DNA of 32,281 bases from Proteromonas lacertae (taxonomy: Eukaryota > Sar > Bigyra > Opalinata > Proteromonadidae). The first letter of the stretch is position 1; the number at the start of each line of letters is the position of its first letter. A program made the position numbers and the translations under genes. Below the pieces are notes generated by a model. That model was not told the DNA's origin. It ran no database searches and was given only the letters and a program-made list of their open reading frames with translations. Positions 1 to 10,869 of this stretch are shown piece after piece. The stretch covers positions 1-32,281 of the forward strand of contig NGBS01001219.1 of NCBI GenBank assembly GCA_002245135.1, read 5' to 3'.

Positions 1-653
1 TTTCATCACCTGATAATAAGAGTGTTTCAGTAGTTATACCTATATCAATATCCATGCTGTGATAGAATTGAAAGGAATATTGATCTATTTAGAAGTAGAA
101 GGATTTACAATAAAAGAATTCATTCACTTCAAAATCCAACATAAATTATATTGGATTTACCTAATTTTATGTAATTTACACGTCACTTTAATCAATTTTT
201 TTTTCTTTTTTGTTTTTACATTGGTATTCCTGGAGCGATGAGTATTGTAAATGAATCGAGCAATGTTAGTATAGGAGATGATGACAGAGTGAATAGAAGT
301 GATCTGAGAGTGATGATTAGATATGGAAAGTTCCGATGAAGGTGAATGCGCAAGCTGTAAAAGGAATTGCAAAATAAAAATAAGTATAAAATTAAAAGTA
401 TACTTTGAGTAGAATACAGTGAAAATGTATTGGAAAGTGATAATATGTTCAAATATCCCGTGAATGGAAGTGATACGAGTGAAGTTAGTTTAAAGTGTGT
501 GTGTTAAAATCAGCTAAAGAAGCTGGTAGTGCTGAGTGTGAGTGTTTTAAAGATATTGAAGAGAAAAGTTATGAAAATGTGAAAAGATAACAATAGAATG
601 TATAAATATATATTATTTAATAATAACTAAATAGTCACAAATCGATGTGATAA
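1..653. other. AT-rich stretch without a supported gene
   Basis: No convincing coding frame is visible on either strand; open frames are short and low in complexity. A small perfect hairpin (AAATCCAA at 132-139, TTGGATTT at 151-158) is present. The part from about 500 to 590 could be decayed upstream sequence of the leucine-rich-repeat gene that follows, but I cannot show this. Confidence 0.4.
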
Positions 654-1978
654 ATGCATAGAATGTTTAAATGTGTATTGAAGAAGTGTAAAAAAGTAGA
701 ACATATATCGTTACATCATTTTTACTATAAGAATGGTTATATTAAATCGTTATTTGAAGATGTAGATTTCTCCAATATAAAAACGCTTGAATTATATAAT
801 GTTGTAACATTAGATGAAAGTGCCAATATTGGTGATGAATTGAAAGATAAAATGAATGAGTTAAAGAATATAAAGAATATTCGTTTTGATGCAATATCGT
901 ATAGAAGTGTAGAAAATATCTTCAGTTTATTATCAAATAAAGATAATGTAGAAAGTATTGAATTGCTAATATTGGAATAAAAAATGATAAATTATGTGAT
1001 GAGATTAACAAATTCCAAAATCTAAAGAGATTTAATTTCAGTGATAATCCTATAAAGAGAAGTATAATGGTTGATTTAATAAGAAAACTTCCAAGTGGAA
1101 TTGAAACAATAAATTTTGATGAATTATATAATTTATATGATGTAGATGATGAAAATGAAATAGTGAGTAATGGAGCCGAAGAATTAATAAAAAGAGATAA
1201 CCAAAATTTAAAAAGACTTAGTTTGAGAAACAGCAGTGGATATATAAAAAGTGTTCATATAATAATTGATAATTTAGACAAGTTTAGTGAATTGATCGAA
1301 TTTCGATTCGATTATAATCGAGTTAGTGGATTAGATATAAATAAATTATGTATAAATCTAAAGAAATTAAAAAATTTAGAAGTTGTCAGTTTAATGAAAT
1401 GTAATATGTGTGATAAGCCATTTGAAGAGTTATGTAAGAGTTTATGTGAAGTTGCAAAGTTAAAAGAATTATATATAAGTGGTAATACAATTAGTGATAT
1501 AAATCCATTAATTGATAGTATAAACAAAATAAATGTTTAGAATACTTATGTATGTGTGGAGAAGATATAAAATATGAAGATATAACTAAATGCTAAATAA
1601 TATATCGAAGTTAGATAAGTTTAAAAGAATGAAATTTGATAGTATATATATAATTTATAATTATTATATAATATGTAGAAATAAAATTAAGTAAATGCGA
1701 ACTTATTGACTTAAAAGAAAGTAGAAGAATTGAAGAAAAGAATATAGAAATTATATATGAAAAAGTAAAAATAACTGATAATAAAGATAAATTAAAATAT
1801 AATATAGAATATATACAATCATATCGAAGTGGATTATGTATGGATTTTGTGGTTTAAGTTATGAAGATAATTACTATAAGTATGGTACTAAAGAAAGTAT
1901 AAATGGATTTTATGATGGTTATGATGATGGTGAAGAATATAAAGGAAGAAAGTTTAAACTAATTACTATTATTATATA
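654..1978 (+). pseudogene. Decayed leucine-rich-repeat protein gene
   Basis: Two open segments (654-980 and 1067-1540) encode leucine-rich repeats of the long, ribonuclease-inhibitor-like type, with recurring pieces such as NLKRLSLRN, NLEVVSLMKCNMCD and KLKELYISGNTISD about 28-34 residues apart. The sequence between the segments (about 965-1066) keeps coding in the frame of the second (NLKRFNFSDNP), so a frameshift near 965-980 separates them. More frame changes follow after 1540, where LEYLCM and a segment starting MLNNISKLDKFKRM still look repeat-like but lie in different frames; coding character fades near 1978. No signal peptide or membrane segment is visible. LRR proteins bind other proteins; nothing here gives a partner. 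The repeat identity is secure, the exact limits are not. Confidence 0.65.
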
Positions 1979-2039
1979 ATGTCTACATATGTTTTTTTTG
2001 TTTTTTTGTTTTATTAACTATTTTAAAGTTGAGCTAGGC

Positions 2040-2680
2040 AAAGGACTTCCTTTTATGTTTTGTCACAAAGTACCTAATGCACAATAATCACCTTCTGAAC
2101 ATAATAAACTTTCTTTCTTCTACAATTATTAAACCATTCTTATCACATAAATAACCATTAGCACATTCTTACATAAGGTGCAGATCAACCAGCATATGGA
2201 CATATGTTGTAAAAATCACATTCTGTACAAAATCTATTAGAAATACCATTAGTATCAAGTCGAAAAGTACCAGGTGGATATGGAGTTGGTTATACCGAAC
2301 CACTTGGACAATAATAACCTGAACTACATTCACCTGATGGTTCAGTTAATCCTTGTAAATCTTGTCTCAACCATCAGAATATTTGCCAGTGACCTGCAGT
2401 AACTATTAGCTAATATAACGAATAATCCTCTAGCTTTACTATTAAATTTTAGAGGAGTTAGAAGAATATAGGTCATAAAAAGATGTTTAAGAAGTAGTAT
2501 CCTATATTTTATAGTAATTTATATGCTACAAATAGCAACAAAAAGGAATAAAGTAGATTTTAATACATTTAGCTTGATATGTTTGACCAACAGAAGGTCA
2601 AGACCAAACCGATAGTTTCAACCACATATTCATATGCAGACCTACTTATACAACCCTGAATGTAATTGTATTTAATTATT
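2040..2680 (-). pseudogene. Decayed Cys-rich surface-protein fragment
   Basis: On the minus strand, pieces in several frames spell a cysteine-rich extracellular protein: a stretch containing CSSGYYCPSGS and PTPYPPGTF, then CTECDFYNICP, CANGYLCDKNG and CSEGDYCALGT. The spacing resembles the GCC2/GCC3 or ephrin-receptor-like Cys module. Farther upstream (about 2570-2640) a segment with WS, PSVGQTYQAKC resembles the module of the decayed membrane protein at 10,870-12,150, so both may belong to one family. In-frame stops (TAA in front of PTPYPP, TGA after NICPYAG) and at least one frameshift make it a pseudogene. No membrane segment is seen here. Confidence 0.5.
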
Positions 2681-2749
2681 TTCACTCATATTTTATCCCA
2701 TTTTATATCTAACAAACTTTAATAATGATTTAATACTGCCACTCTTGTA

Positions 2750-4240
2750 GCAAATATTACCCAACGAGATATACTCCAGTTTGGAATAAATACTTTCTTC
2801 TATATTCAGCTATTGCATTTTGAGCAATTGTGCCTTGATCTTGACCTAATGAAATACTAAATAGTTTCTTAGATACATTTTATCAGCTAATTTCAATAAT
2901 TCATTCATTGGGGCAGCACCTGGAAATAATATGAAGATTAATGCAGCACAACAGTTAGAATCATTATAACAAGCCATTAAATCACTACTTGGAATTTCAA
3001 TGAATTTTCTACCATTAATTCATCAATTTCTGTGATTGGATCACTACTGAAATAAATAGCTTCCCTTTTTTCTAATTCCTTCTAAAATCGAACATTAAAC
3101 TTCTCCATTCCTTGAATCTTTGATAAACCAATTATTTCATTCCAACTTTTATCACTTAACCATTTTGGTCCTTTTGTTACTGGATTGGATTCTTCAAATG
3201 TCAAAGCAGTATTACCTGTTAATAAATATCTAAAGGCAGCTGGATCTAATTCATTATTGATTAACAATATCTTTGTACATAATAAGAACGAGAATAATAA
3301 CTTATCTTTTTCAAATAAAGATCGACATACATTCTCATCTAATATATAAGTGAATGTATTATTCAAATTATTCAATCGATCTTTGATTTTATTAGTTCTT
3401 ACAGCTTTATCAATTGATAATAAGAATAGATTAATATACCAATCCAATGAATATTGGCTCAATACCAGTTAAATCAGTAATACAGAAGAATAAAACTTAT
3501 ACTCTTTCTGCTACTGGAATATAACTTGTTCGAACATGGGATATTTGTTGTTGTGTTGCTTCAGCACTCTTTACAGCTACCATAATCTCATTGGAGGTTT
3601 GTTTGGATTTAGCTAAAGTATCAATCAACTTTTCATCTTCTAATATATCACCTTCAGATGAAGCTAATAAATGTAAAATTTGATCTTCAATATCTTTCAA
3701 TGTCTTTTTATATTCGGCAACTTTCATTAACAATTCGACTCATCTTTCTTCTAATTCTCTTTGTACTTTTCCTACTAATATACCTAATAATTGATCTTGT
3801 AAACCTTCTTGAGTTGTCATAAAGTTCAATAAATTCACTTTTACACAAGTTTAAGGTGGATAATGTGGATTTCTTAATCTTGTCGTTATATATAATCGGA
3901 ATTTTTCATCATAATTTACTGTATTATCATCTAACAATTAGCTTGTCATTTTGGATCTATCATAAATGGCCATCTATTTGAATTTCTTAATATTATGCCA
4001 CTCTCTTATGGCTATTACATCTCCTAATATAACAACTAATGAATAACTTGTAAACTAGCTCAATAATCAGTTCATCGACTAGTTTTTCTAAATCTTCTTT
4101 CTTTTTTATTATGTTTTCTAATTCTTCTTATAAGGGTTGTATTTGATCAACTAATTCTTTCAATTCACCTCGTTTAGTGGTTAATTGACCTTCGGCTTTC
4201 ACTTTTGTAGTTTGAGCTTTTTCTAAGGTTTATCTCTTTG
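2750..4240 (-). pseudogene. Axonemal-type dynein heavy chain, internal fragment
   Basis: Reading the minus strand from about 4240 down to 2750, dynein heavy-chain landmarks appear in the correct order. They are the distal stalk coiled coil (LTTKRGELKELVDQ), the AAA5 piece ESGIILRN-SNRWPFMIDP, FRLYITTRLRNPHYPP, NFMTTQEGLQDQLLG, the helix with SSEGDILEDEKLIDTL (3497-3733), QYSLDWYINLFLLSI (3082-3462), and the AAA6/C-terminal pieces FPGAAPMNELLKLADK and SISLGQDQGTIAQ. Dyneins are microtubule motors. Decay is clear: several frameshifts, a deletion of some tens of residues between the IDP and FRLYITT motifs, a TGA where IDPxGQAN normally has glycine, a TAA where NPHYxPE normally has glutamate, and a small deletion at the PMYQYSLDW motif. 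Motor head and tail are absent. The fragment implies a flagellated ancestor. Confidence 0.85.
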
Positions 4241-4249
4241 GTACTATTA

Positions 4250-4579
4250 CTTCCTTAATATCATAATATCTCTTGTTATTAATATAAATAGTTATTTAAA
4301 CAAATCATCTGATTATGAAACTATTTACAATATCATAAATCCAATAATATAATACATTACTTGACTAATTATTTCTTTAAAATTCTTTATATTTATAATA
4401 CATAAACAGAATGAATGTTTGTAAAGAGATTTGATTGAATGGCTTGATTTGATTAATGAAACGGACAAAAACATTTAGTTATAAACCGTTTTTGTTTATA
4501 TCTCATCAGTAATCACTTTTACGACTATTATTATAGTATATATTTATTAATTGATTAAATAGGTGACGGTTTAATCTAT
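4250..4579. other. AT-rich gap without a supported gene
   Basis: Between the dynein fragment and the next forward gene I see no coding frame, repeat or RNA gene. The last 60 bases before 4580 would hold any promoter of the following forward gene, but no motif can be named. Confidence 0.4.
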
Positions 4580-4906
4580 ATGGGTTTACTAGGTAGTAAA
4601 GAAAGTATGTTATATGAAAAGGTTAGTAAAGAGAAAGGAAGAATGAAGTGTATAGATAATCCAACAAGCTTCATATACCAACAAGAAATTTCGAACAATG
4701 TTTATGTTGTTGAGTATAGAATTATAAAGATAAAAGAAGAAATGTTCTTAGGGTATTCAGAAGGATGTGATGAGAAGAAAAATAGCGTGGCTGTATTAAC
4801 CAATAATTGTGTTAAATATGGTGAAAAAAAATATAAATGTGAAGGTCTATTATGTGATGGAGAAGTATATGAAGTAGAATACAATATGTATGAAAAGAAA
4901 ATATAG
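4580..4906 (+). CDS. Small ORF, possible N-terminal part of the effector-like gene
   Basis: An ATG-initiated frame of 108 residues opens MGLLGSKESMLYEKVSKEKG and has a beta-rich pattern (NNVYVVEYRIIKIKEEMFLGY, two CxxL/CDG motifs). No signal peptide or membrane segment is present. It ends 12 bases before the large broken Crinkler/RHS-like frame on the same strand. Crinkler-type proteins normally begin with a short beta-rich header domain, so this could be the header of the same gene rather than a separate protein. I do not recognise a family, and whether it is expressed is unknown. Confidence 0.4.
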   Translation: MGLLGSKESMLYEKVSKEKGRMKCIDNPTSFIYQQEISNNVYVVEYRIIKIKEEMFLGYSEGCDEKKNSVAVLTNNCVKYGEKKYKCEGLLCDGEVYEVEYNMYEKKI

Positions 4907-4917
4907 CAAGTATATAT

Positions 4918-7900
4918 GTGAATGATATGCCAAATACTATATATCCATTATTTTCATTGTTTGATAAAAATGATGAGATTAAAATCGAGAAATGTTACAT
5001 AAAAGATGCTGTGAAGAGAGTAAGACCACCAAGTGATGTTGGTGGAATAACAAAAAGACAAAAAACTGAAGATATATCTGAAAATGGTGTTTATGCTGAA
5101 TTGTATGAGAAGAATGATGAAAGTAGTTTTGATCAACCACCAAGTGTAAGTTCAAAACCAGTTCCACCACTTCTTTCTTCTGCTAAGAATCATCCTCAAG
5201 TTGAAGATAGAAGCAGCTGCAAAGAAGGAAATTATGAAGATATAATTAGTATGATATACAAAAGGGGAAAAAGTTTACAGTTAAGTGAGGATGAATTACT
5301 GGATATTATAAGTCGTTTACGTCTAGATAGTGATAAAGGTGGTGATAGAAGTGATGCATTATTCTCAAACAATACAAATATTCCAATTTCTTTTCCATTA
5401 GCAGGTGTTGCTATAAATAAAGAAGATGCTTTCATCAGAATAGTAAATTCTTTAAAATTAAATGTAGATAATGGTATAGAGTTGTTAGAATTTGATGAAT
5501 CTGTAAATGTATTTCAATTCCCCAAAAAGAGAATTCTTATTAGAGAATGTTATAAACAAATGTTTAGACATATTTGTTTATTATTATCAAAACAATCTAA
5601 GCAGAATATAACAATAGAAGGACAACCAGGTATAGGAAAGACTTCCTTCATTTATGCATTATTATACTTTTTAAAGACAAATTTATGTAAAGAATATACT
5701 GAAGAGCAGAAGAATTACTTAAAGATTCAAGGATATACACATGAAATGGCTGTCATGGATGAAATAATAAGAAAATATGATAAAGAAAATGAACCAAAAA
5801 TAAGAAAATTGAATGAAGAAATCGAAAATTTAACAAAAGAAAACAATAAAAAGAATATAAATGAAAATGATATTACAGAAGTAAACAATATTATTTGTAA
5901 AGATTTGAAAAGTATAACAGAAGATACATTTGGATATAATAAATTCATTAATGAGAATAGAATTAGATGTGATAGCATTATGAATAGTTTTAATAACGAT
6001 AACAACAGTATTATAAAACATTGTAATGGTAAGATTATGCAAAAATTGAACGAAATTATAGAATTATTATTACCATCAGGAAGACTTAGTAAATTCCTTT
6101 CTTCAAAAGATGTTACCATCGATGTAAAAAAATAGATGAATATTGTTGTTACATTATGAATGAAGATGATAGACTTAATACATTAAATAAAAATCAATAC
6201 AAGGATATGACATTGGTTGGATATGCATTGATAAGTATAATATTAGATAAATTAAATGAGATTAATAAAATATTATTAGAAAAAGAAGTAAATCAATACA
6301 ATATTTATAAACTACGAAAAGAAATAATGATAATTGATGAACTTAATAATACAAAGAATAGCATGAAAAGAAACCTACAAAATATTCAAGACAGGATTAA
6401 TGAAATAGAGAAGCAAAAAGAAGAAGTAGATAAAGTAAAGGATGATGAATTAGAAACTAGTGAAATAGAATTGAAAATTGGATTTAATCATTACATATTT
6501 GAAGGTGAATGGAGAAATAGACCAATATATGTAATAAAAGGAAAAAAGAAAGGATTTTATAAGGATGAAAGAATTTATGAATTTAAATATGATGAGAGTA
6601 AAAATGATTACATTCTAGTGAAACGTGAAATGACAATTGAAGATATTGTAAATACAACAGAATCAATAATAATAGTTGATACAATTAATTATGAGCACAT
6701 TGGGAAAAGAAATGCAATTATCTCAATTAGTTCACCAGATAGTGATAATAATGATTGTTATAATGGTAGTAAAGAATTATATTTTGATTCATTAGATAAT
6801 GAAGAAATAGCAGAGTGGTTTAAAGAATGTGCAGATGTTAATTTTGGTAATAATATTAGAATTGATGATTATGTTAAAAGTGAAGAATTTAAAGATGTTT
6901 GTGATAGATATGGTAATATCCCCAGACAGATTTATTTTGATTATTTATATAAAGAAAATTATGATGGTAAAGATTATTGGAAATATTATCAACAATTAAT
7001 GAATAGTGTAGTTGGTACAACAGGATTTAATGAATTTCTGAATCTATATTCAAATAGAGAGAATTTAAAAAGTAAACCATTATCCAATATATTATTAAAA
7101 TATGATATGAAATTAGAATGGGATGATGATTTAAGAGATTATATATTAAAACCAAAAAAGAATTTAAAATTCATATCTGATGATATTGAAAAATATATTA
7201 TTTCCAGATTATATCCACCAAATAATGAGATAGAGTATAAGAGTATAAGAAATAGTTATACACCTCTAAATAAGAAACCTATCAATGAAAAAACTGAAAA
7301 TGATAAAAATATGGAAAAGATATGTATGAAACAAATAATATCATACAAATTGAGTAAAGGAGATATTCTATTAACTAAAGGAGATTCCAATTTCGAGTAT
7401 GATACTGATAAACAATTACCAGGTCATTTTCCTGTTGGTGGTTTACATTCTGTTTATCATATATTGGATGAAAATAATGTGTTTGATTTAATAATGAATG
7501 GAGTGTTTATAAAAATAGTATTAAATGGTGAGACATTAGATGATGAAACAAAAATTAAGCAATCAATATATATTTATAGTTTAATAGCAATACAGTTTAA
7601 AGAAAAGTGGTAGATTTCAATATGCTGTAATAAGAAACGAAGACAGAATTGGATCTTATCATGATATTACTATTTCATCTCCAAAAGATCCACCACCACA
7701 ACCATCACCAACAATAGAAGATTTAGAAGTTGATGATAATAGTAATTCTGAATTGGAAGAATTAATGAAAAGATATAATATAGATGTGGGAAATATAAAA
7801 CTTCCTCTTCCATTATTTCATATCAAAAAAGAAGATGAAAGTCGAATATATGTATTTGCAAATAATAAAAAATTGTTTTTGATGAGAAAATGTTATAATG

Positions 7901-9140
7901 AGATGTTGAGAATAATTGATGAGGGTTTTAAGAACAATAAAAATAGATCAAAACCACATCAAAAGACATATTTAATGCTTGGCAATAAAGGAATTGGTAA
8001 AACAGTATTAGCAGATGTTATAATTGAACATATTAAAAAGATTTATGAAGGAAGAATAAATATAATATATAAATCCCAGGATGAAAATATAACAGATGAA
8101 GAATATGCTCATACAAGTGAATATACAAATGAATATATTGTTGTTGGTGATGGAGCAGTAATTGGTGAAGATGATTATCCTGATGCTAGTATGATAATAT
8201 TATTAGCTAATGGATTTAAAAAGGAATATAAAACATTTCAAAGTAAAAGATGTCCACTTGTAATGTATATACCTCCATTTACAAAAGAAGAAATAGAAAA
8301 AGTAATCCTTATCAAACATCCAAAATACTCTAAAAATTATGAAGAACATATTTTAAAATTCACAAATCTTGCAAATGCAGAAGAAATAAAGAAATGTGAT
8401 GTTGAAAGTTATGTTAATAATATAGCTTATTATAGAAATAATTATGAATATTATGGTGGACTAATTGGAAATTACTATAATAATGAGATAGAAATAATTA
8501 ATTCCATTAATCGTATGGATATTGTAAAAGCTAAAGAAATAATAGAAGGAGTTACTATATCATCTCTGTCAAAGTCTGATTATGATTTTGATGATATTTT
8601 TATATACAATACATATGAAGGTGATGTTACTAAATCCGATCATCTAATGTTTGTAACTGAAACAATAGGGAGAATGGTTATTAATGAATTATATAAAATA
8701 ACTAAAAAAGATGAATGTATTCTTACTGAATAGAACTCCGAATAGAAGTATGGTTGGACATTTATATGAAGAAATAATATTATATTTAATGAAACACAGT
8801 AACGATTTTAGAGGAAGGATTATTACTGCAATGTGTATATGTAATGAAAAGTTCAATGATATGTATGAAGAAAAAATAAAATGATTTCCTTTCCTAATAT
8901 ATAATATGTGATGAAGAAAAAGAAAGAAATGTCGTAGATACTGATTTAAATAATACATCTTTAGAAAATGTAATAAAGAAAATGGATAAAGAAAATACAA
9001 TACAATTGATGGACTTAAGCTATAGAAGAACATTTCCAGATGTTGATGCTTTTATTGGACCATTTGGTATTCAAATTACAGTTAGTGATAAGCATGAATT
9101 TAGTGGTGAAATGATAATGATTCTACAAAATCTATATAAA
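4918..9140 (+). pseudogene. Broken Crinkler/RHS-type effector gene with two NTPase modules
   Basis: This fossil shows two successive P-loop NTPase modules of the Crinkler/retrotransposon-hot-spot (CR) class and a C-terminal restriction-endonuclease-like piece. Module 1 has a Walker A (GQPGIGKTS, about 5620-5645) after the typical lead-in ILIRECYKQM, a long charged coiled-coil insertion (about 5700-6480), a Walker B-like IIIVDT (about 6670) and YGNIPR (about 6910). Module 2 repeats the plan, with FLMRKCYNEM then GNKGIGKT at about 7981-8004. The end holds FPDVDAFI and QITVSDKHE (9036-9100), matching the C-terminal nuclease-like part of the class. Proteins of this class act in the nucleus and have been proposed to descend from mobile-element or conflict systems. 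The copy is broken, with about four breaks. It runs straight into the CTR9 fragment. Family assignment rests on motif order and is fairly sure; a tandem pair of genes is an alternative to one two-module gene. Confidence 0.65.
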
Positions 9141-9245
9141 GTTTATAAATTTGGTTATGATATTGCAAGTAAAGATTTTCAAAATTATAATAAAGATCAT
9201 GTTTATGGCTTAGCAATGATTTTAGCTGAACAAGGGTTATTAAAT

Positions 9246-9283
9246 GTATATCTATATTATTATTTATTTTATAATATATATAG
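9246..9283 (+). other. Spliceosomal intron, 38 nt (CTR9 fragment)
   Basis: GTATATCT at the start and ATATATAG at the end. Removing it joins AAT to GAA in phase 0 and turns an open frame that dies at 9308 into GLLN-ESSNLFQIIKES, which continues into the frame of 9362-9538 and matches the TPR register of CTR9. Confidence 0.75.
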
Positions 9284-9538
9284 GAATCATCAAATCTATT
9301 TCAAATAATAAAAGAATCCATTCGAGAAGTTCCATCTTCTTATTTCAATCAAGCAATAATCATGAGAGCTCAAGGTAAAACTCAAGATTCAATCGAAGCA
9401 ATGAAAAGTTATATAAAACGGTTTAATAATCCAACGAATTATGAACCATATTTATACTTAGCTCGTGCTTTATATGATAATAAGCAGTTTAAAGAGTTAA
9501 TAACAATTTATACGAAATGTATTCAAATGGATCCTACT

Positions 9539-9578
9539 GTATATATATGTCTAATATATTGTTATATTCATTCAATAG
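9539..9578 (+). other. Spliceosomal intron, 40 nt (CTR9 fragment)
   Basis: GTATATAT...TTCAATAG, with a CTAAT motif at 9551-9555 that could serve as a branch site. Removal joins PT to NIKLWYILAIAHTQ in phase 0 and runs into the frame used from 9657 to 9956. Confidence 0.75.
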
Positions 9579-10141
9579 AATATAAAATTATGGTATATTT
9601 TAGCCATTGCTCATACTCAATATGCTGCTTTTATTATCACAGTTGAGAAAGTTCATATGTTAGAGTTTGATGAAGTGAAAGGTGTATATCCCTGTTGTGG
9701 TAGAGAGAAAGGTGAAGAAGGATGTACAACAAGTAGACAACGTACAGTTCAAGAAGTAGCTTCTGCAGTACACTCAATGATAACAGCCAGAGATTTATTC
9801 CAATGGTTATATGATGAATATGATACATTTCCAAATCCACCTTATCAGAAGAAAACAGCTGAAGCTTATTTCAACAGTTGTTCTCAAAATATTGAACCAG
9901 CAAAAGCACATCTTGATTATGAAATAAAACAGAATGAACAATTATTTAGAGAATAACAGATTTATTTGACATTAGAGAAAGGAAGATAAGCTCAAAGAAT
10001 CGAAAAAGAAGAAGAAGAAAAGAGATAAAAAGAAGAAAGAAGAAAAGAAGAACACAAAAGATTTTTAGAAGAAATGGCGAAAATAAAATCTGAAAATGGT
10101 GATGATAATAATGAAAGAAAAAGTCGAAAAAGAAATAAGAA

Positions 10142-10173
10142 GTATAGTTGTATTATTTATTTATTTCAATTAG
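10142..10173 (+). other. Spliceosomal intron, 32 nt (CTR9 fragment)
   Basis: GTATAGTT...TCAATTAG. Removal (phase 2) joins the basic segment RKRNK to ESVNKDYDEIFGDEDE, the acidic tail typical of CTR9. The donor and acceptor match the other introns in the window. Confidence 0.6.
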
Positions 10174-10660
10174 AGAATCAGTGAATAAAGATTATGACGA
10201 GATATTTGGAGATGAAGATGAGATAATAACAACCTCCAAAAAACAAAAGAGAAGAAAAGAGAAGAAAGGAAATGAATCATCTGAAGAAGAAAATGAATTA
10301 TTAACAAGTAATGAAGAAGAAGATGATGATGATAAATTAATAACGACAGTTCATAAAAGAAGATTAGTAAAATCGAATACAACTACATCTGCTGCTTCAA
10401 ATCAAGATTACTTAATCTGTTCTTTTATATCCAATTATAGCTCAATACTTTTATATTTATAAATATTTAGCCGTTTCTTTTATCATTTTTCATTTTTTCT
10501 CTTTAAATCATCATTAAGCATAAATATTAATATAATAACATGAATAAATTGATATATAGTATATTTTCTTTTAATATAACATTATTAGAATGACATTAAT
10601 TGTTTATAAGAAAATATAAAAGAGAGAGTGATATATAAGAAAAAGAGTGAAAAAATAATC

Positions 10661-10779
10661 AGAATCGTTCATATCTACAATAAAGCACCACATCCCATCA
10701 GAACTGCGAAGTTAAGATTGTACGAGCTATGATAGTAGTACAGTGGGGCACTCTGTGCGAAGTCATAGTAACGATTCTT
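10661..10779 (+). rRNA. 5S ribosomal RNA
   Basis: The 119-base segment begins AGAATCGTT and ends AACGATTCT, giving a perfect nine-base-pair terminal stem. Inside, at 10,711-10,721, is the canonical loop/internal-promoter sequence GCGAAGTTAAG, preceded by CACATCCCATC and followed by the GTAGTACAGTGGGG stem. Length and order match eukaryotic 5S rRNA. A T-rich run just behind it fits an RNA polymerase III terminator. It is single in this window and sits among pseudogenes. Confidence 0.88.
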
Positions 10780-10818
10780 TTTATTCTTTTCGCTTTTTTC
10801 TTTCTTTTTTCTTTTTAT
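10777..10818 (+). terminator. RNA polymerase III terminator (T-runs) of the 5S gene
   Basis: Immediately after the 5S terminal stem the sequence is almost pure T broken by a few A, C and G, with T5 or longer runs on the coding strand. Pol III stops at such runs. Confidence 0.6.
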
Positions 10819-10869
10819 TATGATGTGGAGCAGATATAGAAACAATAAAATAACACAAACAAATAGAAT

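Larger units (their letters stand above)
9141..10462 (+). pseudogene. CTR9: CTR9 (Paf1 complex) 3' fragment with introns
   Basis: CTR9 is the tetratricopeptide scaffold of the Paf1 transcription-elongation complex. Recognisable pieces in order are the TPR segment with YGLAMILAEQG, YFNQAIIMRAQGKTQDSIEA and YEPYLYLARALYDNKQFKE (compare animal IGAVLAxKG...YLARALxKxGKLQE), then ILAIAHTQYAAF, a region with DEVKGVYPCCG, the helix EPAKAHLDYEIKQNEQ, and the charged K/E-rich tail with EIFGDEDE that typifies CTR9 ends. Three short introns join the exons in frame. The N-terminal two thirds are missing; the reading frame begins where the Crinkler-like gene ends. Three in-frame TAA codons (9954-9956, 9987-9989, 10026-10028) lie in the E/K/Q-rich helix, so the fragment is probably dead unless TAA is read through. 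An intact copy is expected elsewhere. The exact 3' end is uncertain. Confidence 0.7.

Noticed and set aside
5727-6119. Large minus-strand frame opposite the coiled-coil part of the effector-like fossil
   Set aside because: It is the complement of a lysine/glutamate/asparagine-rich coding strand, which yields an artificial hydrophobic frame.
9954-10028. TAA reassigned to glutamine (as in some oxymonads and ciliates)
   Set aside because: Three TAAs sit at glutamine-like sites in the CTR9 fragment, but long intact genes (for example 557 codons at 26,691) use CAA and never contain internal TAA or TAG, one gene ends TAG-TAA right after a conserved C-terminal tail, and reading through the 22,896 stop would run deep into the convergent gene.
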